Assembly (NCBI GenBank): GCA_016295355.1
Contig: JAEDLK010000044.1
Location: 1 to 9,379, forward strand
Source of the DNA: Clostridiaceae bacterium
Lineage (GTDB): Bacteria > Bacillota > Clostridia > Oscillospirales > Acutalibacteraceae
Direction of reading: 5' to 3'
DNA length: 9,379 bases
Shown here: positions 5,842 through 9,379 of the stretch, in pieces
Layout of the letters: each line of letters opens with the position of its first letter
Numbering within the stretch: position 1 is the first letter of the stretch
Made by a program: the position numbers and the translations under genes
The notes under the pieces: generated by a model
Seen by the model: only the letters and a program-made list of their open reading frames with translations
Database searches by the model: none
Told to the model about the DNA's origin: nothing

Positions 5842-6393
5842 ATGAAGAACACGAAAGTTACGCTTGTTCCATTGACAGAGGATGACAGAGAGCAGTTTAT
5901 TTTAGATAATCAATGGTCGTTTAAGTACGGTGCGTTGCAGGAGTTTGGCGAGCGCGATGACCATATTGACGGTGACGGTGAAATCATTTCCCGAAAAACT
6001 ATTGAACGCTGTATCGATGCACCTGATAGTGAAACATACCGCATTGTTTTAGACGGCAGAAAAGTCGGTGGTGTGATACTTAAAATAAACAAAGAAACTA
6101 ATGTAAACGAATTAGAAATTCTTTTTGTTTCTCCCGAAGAACATACAAAAGGTATTGGATACGGCGCTTGGCTTGCAGTTGAGGAATTACATCCCGAAAC
6201 AAAGGTTTGGGAGACCTGCACTCCATATTTCGAACAACGCAATATTCATTACTACGTTAACAAGTGCGATTTTCAAATCGACCAATTTTGGTGCGAGTTT
6301 TTTCAACCCGAACACGAAATGTTCGAGGATGAAAAGCACGATCCCGACGAAGGTCCTGATGTGATGTTCCATTTTGTAAAGGTAATGAAATAG
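5842..6393 (+). CDS. GNAT-family N-acetyltransferase
   Basis: 183 aa. ATG 5842 follows AGGAGG (5831-5836) at a 5-nt spacing. The GNAT core is seen in strand beta4 plus motif A, ELEILFVSPEEHTKGIGYGA (90-109), whose TKGIGYG is the acetyl-CoA pyrophosphate loop. N-terminal VTLVPLTEDDREQFI (6-20) is the usual first strand and helix, and YFEQRNIHYYVNKCDF (129-144) is the usual motif B region. It should transfer an acetyl group from acetyl-CoA to an amine; the acceptor cannot be told from sequence. The C-terminus is very acidic (EHEMFEDEKHDPDEGPDV). It is monocistronic: a promoter and attenuated leader lie upstream and a bidirectional terminator directly downstream. The stop is TAG, which shows that TAG acts as a stop in this genome. 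Confidence 0.9.
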   Translation: MKNTKVTLVPLTEDDREQFILDNQWSFKYGALQEFGERDDHIDGDGEIISRKTIERCIDAPDSETYRIVLDGRKVGGVILKINKETNVNELEILFVSPEEHTKGIGYGAWLAVEELHPETKVWETCTPYFEQRNIHYYVNKCDFQIDQFWCEFFQPEHEMFEDEKHDPDEGPDVMFHFVKVMK

Positions 6394-6399
6394 AAAAAC

Positions 6400-6429
6400 A
6401 CCGCTGAGGAATTTCGATTCCTCAGCGGT
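6400..6429. terminator. Bidirectional terminator with TTCG tetraloop
   Basis: A 13-bp perfect stem, ACCGCTGAGGAAT with its complement, closes on a TTCG loop (6413-6416). It sits 6 nt after the GNAT stop and 4 nt after the stop of the convergent regulator gene. The T tract is good on the minus strand (GTTTTTCTATTT) and weaker on the plus strand (TTGCTTTATCTTTT). Confidence 0.9.
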
Positions 6430-6433
6430 TGCT

Positions 6434-7198
6434 TTATCTTTTCTTATAAATTACAAGTTCTGGATTTTCGCCGTTTTCCTCATAAGTACAGACAAGTAAA
6501 AAATCCATATTTGCGGCGATACCGAAACAGCGATCACCGCCAAATTCACACTCAAGCTGATTTCCGAGGTATGTAGCGTTATCGTCAAGGAATTTTACGA
6601 TTTTTCCATTGGGGAGACGGTATCCAAGATTGATGTATCCGCCTACAAGAGCATTCAGTTTGTCGAGCCTAGGCATACCTTCCACGCCGAGAGCGTTGAT
6701 CTCTTCGATTAGTTTCTGCTTGAATTCCTCGAACGTCTCTGCACCGCCGAGGTATTTATACTCTTTCCAATAATTGAGTTTAGGCAACATATCTTTCATA
6801 TACTCACGAGCCTGTTCAGAAGAAAAGTGTTCATTTGCCATATTCTGCACGCAGACCTCTATTAAATCGTCCATATTATGATACATATATTCACCGTCTG
6901 CATAGCACCATTTGCAGTATTCTTCATTGAAAAAGCCGTCTTTTTCGCGGCTCGTATTAGAGTCTTCAAGCGGCATACCGCAGCACTGACAAATTAGTTT
7001 TTGGGGAGAGCCAAGGAGCGTGTTGATAGATACATCAAACAGTTTTGATAACAGTTTTAAGGTTTCGGTATTCGGTGTAGTTTCACCATTTTCCCAACGC
7101 GAAACTGCCTGACGGGTTACAAACACTTTTTCCGCAAGCTCGTCCTGTGACAGTCCTTTTTTAGTCCTGAGTTCCAAAATAATATCTTTAGTTTCCAT
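6434..7198 (-). CDS. XRE-type regulator with zinc ribbon and uncharacterised C-terminal domain
   Basis: 254 aa from ATG 7198, which has AAAGGCGG 8 nt upstream; the longer frame to TTG 7204 is less likely. Residues 4-62 are a classic XRE helix-turn-helix (LSQDELAEKVFVTRQAVSRW), as in clostridial transcriptional regulators. Residues 70-98 carry C70, C72, C73, C95 and C98 (CQCCGMPL, then YCKWCYADGE), matching the putative zinc-ribbon family that is often fused to XRE domains, followed by its helical part up to about 146. The last 80 residues (around PRLDKLNALVGGYINLGYRL and ECEFGGDRCFGIAANMDFLL) form an unrecognised, probably beta-rich domain that could sense a ligand. It has its own promoter and shares the terminator with GNAT. 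The regulator call is firm; targets and signal are unknown. Confidence 0.85.
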   Translation of the reverse strand: METKDIILELRTKKGLSQDELAEKVFVTRQAVSRWENGETTPNTETLKLLSKLFDVSINTLLGSPQKLICQCCGMPLEDSNTSREKDGFFNEEYCKWCYADGEYMYHNMDDLIEVCVQNMANEHFSSEQAREYMKDMLPKLNYWKEYKYLGGAETFEEFKQKLIEEINALGVEGMPRLDKLNALVGGYINLGYRLPNGKIVKFLDDNATYLGNQLECEFGGDRCFGIAANMDFLLVCTYEENGENPELVIYKKR

Positions 7199-7229
7199 AT
7201 ACAAAACCGCCTTTTATCATTGTAATAGT

Positions 7230-7258
7230 ATTATATCATCCTTGACAGTTAATCACAA
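7230..7258 (-). promoter_or_regulatory. Sigma-A promoter of the HTH/zinc-ribbon gene
   Basis: On the minus strand, -35 TTGTGA (7258-7253), a 17-nt spacer and -10 TATAAT (7235-7230). Transcription should start near 7223, about 25 nt before the start codon. Confidence 0.75.
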
Positions 7259-7274
7259 GCAACACGCTGTTGCT
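7258..7274. repeat. 7-bp inverted repeat with 3-nt loop
   Basis: AGCAACA and TGTTGCT flank CGC. It lies just after the small membrane-protein frame and touches the -35 box of the regulator gene. There is no T tract on either strand, so it is a poor terminator; it could be an operator or nothing. Confidence 0.35.
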
Positions 7275-7281
7275 GTTTGCA

Positions 7282-7576
7282 TCACCACATAACTGTGCCA
7301 CCATTGAGGAGAGGTGCGTGCCTGGGGTTGAACATAAGGTTTAAAGAGAGAGCAATTAGGAATACGAGTGCGATAAAGCAACCGTTGACGATAAGTATTT
7401 TCGACATTTTATCCTTTTTGGCGGTATCGGTGAATATTACATAGTAGACAAAGCCGACAATGGCGCAGAAAATCAGAGCAAAGCCGAAAGGACGGCGGAA
7501 ATAGATGGCATAAAGCAATCCCCCAAAACACGGTTTCTAAAGCCCATGTAATTCCGGCAAAAATTCCATGTATCAT
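7282..7576 (-). pseudogene. Small membrane-protein gene with apparent frameshift
   Basis: ATG 7576 has GGAG at a 9-nt spacing, overlapping the end of the HAD gene, so it was the second gene of that operon. It reads MIHGIFAGITWALETVFWG and leaves its good frame at a run of five G (7524-7520). The original frame goes on to a stop at 7409. The next phase, open 7518-7282, encodes 78 residues with two clear membrane segments (PFGFALIFCAIVGFVYYVIF and ILIVNGCFIALVFLIALSL) joined by a basic loop, and has only a TTG without a proper ribosome binding site. Removing one G would give a coherent protein of about 97 aa with three hydrophobic segments. Alternatively, the first 22 codons resemble the start of EamA/DMT transporters (ITWALETV..GIAL), which would mean a truncated transporter fused to unrelated DNA. 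I cannot decide between these. Confidence 0.5.
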
Positions 7577-7582
7577 ATCATA

Positions 7583-8326
7583 TTACTCCAAATTTATGAT
7601 TTGAGATATGAAAGACGGATTTTGAATAACCGCATCCGCGTGTGGAGCCAAAATCTTTTTATTCTCCCCGTTTTTGGCAATACTTATAACCTTAATACCT
7701 GCATTTCGTGCAAATTTTATATCGGTCATTGTGTCTCCAACCATAACAACATTTTCTTTGTCCAAACCAAATGTACGGCAAAAGTCAAAAGCGGCGTAAG
7801 GATCAGGCTTATTAGGAGCGTTCCCGTCATCCGTGTATATTTTATCAAACAAATCATGTATTCCAAGTGCAGACAGACATTTCCGAGTACTTTCTGCGGT
7901 ATCCGTTGTAACCACTGCAAGCCTTATTCCCTGTTTTTTCAGTTTTTCGAGTAAGGCTCTCAGATTATTGCAGGTTGGCTTAATCACCCCTAAATCAGAA
8001 ATTCTGTCATAGGCATCCAAAATAAACTCATAGGTTTGTAACCGAGTTAAATTGCCGCACCCCTTTTTTATTAAAAACTCATAAATAATTTCACTGATTT
8101 CCCAAAAAGTATTTTGACAAAACACACTGTTAATATCGCAAACACCGTTATGTATTCCGAGAAGGGGCAAGATTTCGTCACAAGAAATATCGTTTCTGCC
8201 AATCCGTGTTAGAAAATCTTCCATTACTTTTTCAGAACCAACCGCCCAATATGCATCAAAATCTAACAGTGTGCCGTCTTTATCAAAAATAATCGCTTTC
8301 ACTTGACTGAATTCTCTGTTTTTCAT
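7583..8326 (-). CDS. HAD-superfamily phosphatase (phosphoglycolate phosphatase-like)
   Basis: 247 aa. ATG 8326 is chosen because TAAGG lies about 9-10 nt upstream and the family fold starts right there. An ATG at 8368 lies inside an inverted repeat and has no ribosome binding site. All four HAD motifs are present: I FDKDGT (14-19, nucleophile D14 and acid D16), II VVTTD (138-142), III NKPDP with K173, and IV MVGDTMTD (195-202). A helical C1-type cap lies between motifs I and II, which fits subclass IA (Gph, PGMB and 5'-nucleotidase-like enzymes). It should hydrolyse a small phosphorylated metabolite in the cytoplasm; the substrate is not predictable. It has its own promoter and was followed by a membrane-protein gene in the same operon, possibly an uptake partner, now frameshifted. 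It lies on the foreign side of the spoVAD junction. Confidence 0.9.
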   Translation of the reverse strand: MKNREFSQVKAIIFDKDGTLLDFDAYWAVGSEKVMEDFLTRIGRNDISCDEILPLLGIHNGVCDINSVFCQNTFWEISEIIYEFLIKKGCGNLTRLQTYEFILDAYDRISDLGVIKPTCNNLRALLEKLKKQGIRLAVVTTDTAESTRKCLSALGIHDLFDKIYTDDGNAPNKPDPYAAFDFCRTFGLDKENVVMVGDTMTDIKFARNAGIKVISIAKNGENKKILAPHADAVIQNPSFISQIINLE

Positions 8327-8344
8327 TATACCAAACCTTACAAA

Positions 8345-8368
8345 ATGTACAACTATCTTCGTGTACAT
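8345..8368 (-). repeat. Inverted repeat in the HAD leader
   Basis: ATGTACA (8345-8351) and TGTACAT (8362-8368) form a 7-bp inverted repeat with a 10-nt spacer; each arm also contains the self-complementary TGTACA. It lies in the 5' UTR about 20-40 nt before the start codon. It could be an RNA hairpin or a dyad operator. Confidence 0.45.
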
Positions 8369-8448
8369 AAAAATTTAAAAATACAAAGGCAATCATACTT
8401 ATAACAGTTATTAAAATTAATTTTCCGCCAAATAGTATTTACTCACTA

Positions 8449-8477
8449 AGTCTACAATATGCAATTGCTTCTGTCAA
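8449..8477 (-). promoter_or_regulatory. Sigma-A promoter of the HAD operon
   Basis: On the minus strand, a perfect -35 TTGACA (8477-8472), a 17-nt spacer and -10 TAGACT (8454-8449, 4 of 6 consensus). The start site is near 8441. It shows that the HAD operon is expressed independently of the forespore-type spoVA operon upstream. Confidence 0.75.
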
Positions 8478-8502
8478 GCAAAGCAGCAAATTAAATAATA
8501 TT

Positions 8503-9252
8503 CTAACTACAAAACCTCATCCGTCTTGCAGAGATTTTATTATATTCATCACCCCCTAAATACTTTATTTGTGTGTAGAAAAAGACCATACCCTCGTTCT
8601 TTGGGTATGGTCTTATTTTAACATCACGGGGTGCCATGGCGGCACCCATATTGTTTTGATCGATGATACCGGGATCTATTACGGTACCGATGGTGGCTGT
8701 ACGGATTTTAGGGCCATTTCCGCTATCTGCCAAAACCATAGCACCACTGCCGGTTACCGTCCATTGGGCGGTCGGCGGACGAAGCGAACCGTAATCAAGC
8801 GGAAAACGGTATTGTCGTTCGGCCGAACAAAAATGGGATGAAGTTACCGAAACACCGTAATGAATTGCCCCGCTTTCCATAAACAGTGACTGAATAATCA
8901 AGGACAAAGCCATGGTTGAGCAGGCACCGTAGACACCCAGAAGCGGTATTTCATACTCTTTCAGACCAAACGAGGAGCTAATACATTGATTTAACAAATC
9001 CCCTGCACAAATACTGTCAATCGATTGAGGGGCCAAACCGGCACGCTGTAAGGCAATACCGACAGACGTCTTTTGCAGTTTGCTTTCGGCCTGTTCAAAG
9101 GTATCTTCGCCAAATCGGCTATCCTCAATCACCTGATCAAAATACCCACCGTAAGGGCCTTTTCCTTCCATTTTGCCGACCACTGAACCATATCCGACAA
9201 TGGTGACAGGATGATCCAGTAAAATGGTTTTTTTACCGATACGCCTTGCCAT
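8503..9252 (-). CDS. spoVAD: spoVAD, truncated after residue 208 and fused to foreign sequence
   Basis: ATG 9252 has AGGAGG (9264-9259) at 6 nt, overlapping the spoVAC stop. Residues 1-208 match SpoVAD, the thiolase-fold protein that binds dipicolinic acid and helps move Ca-DPA into the forespore: DLLNQ (85-89), GVYGACSTM (106-114), SHFCSAERQYRFPLDYG (139-155), VTGSGAMVL (166-174), VIDPGI then NNMGAAMAP ending at 208. SpoVAD normally has about 338 residues and continues MAPAAADT. Here the frame turns at 8628 into 41 unrelated residues that read through a hairpin, ending TAG 8505-8503. The missing third contains essential parts of the fold, so the product should be non-functional unless the gene is rejoined. 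Family identification is firm; whether this is a decayed gene, an insertion edge or an assembly join is open. Confidence 0.93.
   Translation of the reverse strand: MARRIGKKTILLDHPVTIVGYGSVVGKMEGKGPYGGYFDQVIEDSRFGEDTFEQAESKLQKTSVGIALQRAGLAPQSIDSICAGDLLNQCISSSFGLKEYEIPLLGVYGACSTMALSLIIQSLFMESGAIHYGVSVTSSHFCSAERQYRFPLDYGSLRPPTAQWTVTGSGAMVLADSGNGPKIRTATIGTVIDPGIIDQNNMGAAMAPRDVKIRPYPKNEGMVFFYTQIKYLGGDEYNKISARRMRFCS
8582..8614 (-). terminator. Strong hairpin terminator just beyond the spoVAD junction
   Basis: A 12-bp perfect stem (8582-8593 with 8603-8614) closes a 9-nt loop. On the minus strand it is followed by TTTTTCTAC, so it stops transcription arriving from spoVAD. It also has TATTTTA on the plus-strand side and could work both ways. 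It lies about 15 bases from the junction, as expected of the edge of an inserted element or of a gene tail. Confidence 0.8.
8629..8647. repeat. Imperfect palindrome at the spoVAD break point
   Basis: GGGTGCC (8629-8635) and GGCACCC (8641-8647) are 7-bp inverted arms around ATGGC. They lie at the last codons that match SpoVAD (GAAMAP). Dyads of this size are typical of recombinase crossover sites, but the codons themselves are conserved for protein reasons, so the symmetry may be incidental. Confidence 0.35.
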
Positions 9253-9262
9253 ATTGCGCCTC

Positions 9263-9379
9263 CTATAAAGAAAATATCCAAAGAATCACGCCGTAGATAA
9301 ACCCAGCCGACAGTCCGTAAACAATCACAGGACCGGCAATTTTGAAAATGTTAGTACCCAGTCCCAAAACAAATCCTTC
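9263..9379 (-). CDS. spoVAC: spoVAC, C-terminal 38 codons (5' end beyond window)
   Basis: The frame open from the right edge reads EGFVLGLGTNIFKIAGPVIV, then YGLSAGFIYGVILWIFSL and TAG (9265-9263). This is the usual end of SpoVAC, a forespore inner-membrane protein reported to form the mechanosensitive channel of the Ca-DPA transport complex. The segment is mostly one long hydrophobic stretch after a short loop. The stop overlaps the ribosome binding site of spoVAD, the normal spoVAC-spoVAD arrangement, so these two genes are undisturbed chromosome. The TAG stop is further evidence that amber is a stop codon here. Confidence 0.9.
   Translation of the reverse strand, partial: EGFVLGLGTNIFKIAGPVIVYGLSAGFIYGVILWIFSL

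Larger units (their letters stand above)
8327..8625. other. A+T-rich non-coding stretch between the HAD gene and the spoVAD junction
   Basis: No gene is supported here. It holds the HAD promoter and about 115 nt of leader, a 12-bp palindrome AAAATTAATTTT (8413-8424), ATAAC-A-GTTAT (8401-8411) and a terminator hairpin (8582-8614). One 10-codon frame (ATG 8549) has GGGGG too close to it to be convincing. By eye the base composition is more A+T-rich than the spoVA genes. No integrase, IS end or spoVAE sequence is seen. Confidence 0.6.

Noticed and set aside
8327..8368. Longer N-terminus for the HAD protein (start at 8368)
   Set aside because: No ribosome binding site; the ATG lies within an inverted repeat and the HAD fold begins right after ATG 8326.
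8569..8841. 90-codon plus-strand frame at the spoVAD break
   Set aside because: It runs through the terminator hairpin and antisense to conserved spoVAD codons; no ribosome binding site.
1..9379. CRISPR array, tRNA, rRNA or transposase
   Set aside because: No regularly spaced repeats, no tRNA-like cloverleaf with T-loop, no rRNA stretches and no DDE, HUH or recombinase motifs were seen.

Overview
The window looks like an accessory (defence/stress) region of a spore-forming Firmicute, most likely a clostridial species. The evidence is a spoVAC-spoVAD pair at the right edge, strong AGGAGG ribosome binding sites, consensus sigma-A promoters with TATAAT boxes, moderate to low G+C, and families common in gut Clostridia (HTH plus zinc-ribbon regulator, DUF1273-like SLOG protein, MmeI-type restriction-methylation enzyme). 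No rRNA, tRNA, CRISPR array, transposase or integrase is visible.

Left part (1-4740, all minus strand): one apparent operon reads Fic protein -> MmeI-like type IIG restriction-modification enzyme -> a 21-codon gene remnant -> macro-domain protein that runs off the left edge. The Fic stop and the restriction-enzyme start overlap as ATGA. The restriction-modification gene is broken by an in-frame amber codon at codon 31, at a position where I expect Trp (TGG). The rest of the frame is intact, including the putative D-EXK nuclease residues and methyltransferase motifs I and IV.

Middle part (4741-7280): a SLOG-family nucleotide-binding-type protein and a small XRE regulator are divergent. They are separated by four copies of a CGATATATCG-centred operator. 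Next comes a GNAT acetyltransferase on the plus strand, preceded by a roughly 100-nt structured leader that ends in an intrinsic terminator just before the ribosome binding site, so it is a candidate attenuator or riboswitch. A convergent HTH plus zinc-ribbon regulator shares a bidirectional TTCG-loop terminator with it.

Right part (7282-9379, minus strand): a HAD-family phosphatase has its own promoter and is followed by a small membrane-protein gene that appears frameshifted. Upstream of these lies spoVAD, cut off at residue 208 of about 338. It is joined to A+T-rich DNA carrying a terminator, and the spoVAD 3' end and spoVAE are absent. The junction is therefore the likely edge of an inserted or rearranged island. 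An intervening element in a sporulation gene is the most interesting explanation, but the other end lies outside the window.

The likely common theme of the left and middle parts is control by protein and nucleotide modification (AMPylation, ADP-ribose turnover, nucleotide sensing, acetylation) beside a restriction-modification enzyme, which is typical of a defence island. Joint function is inference.
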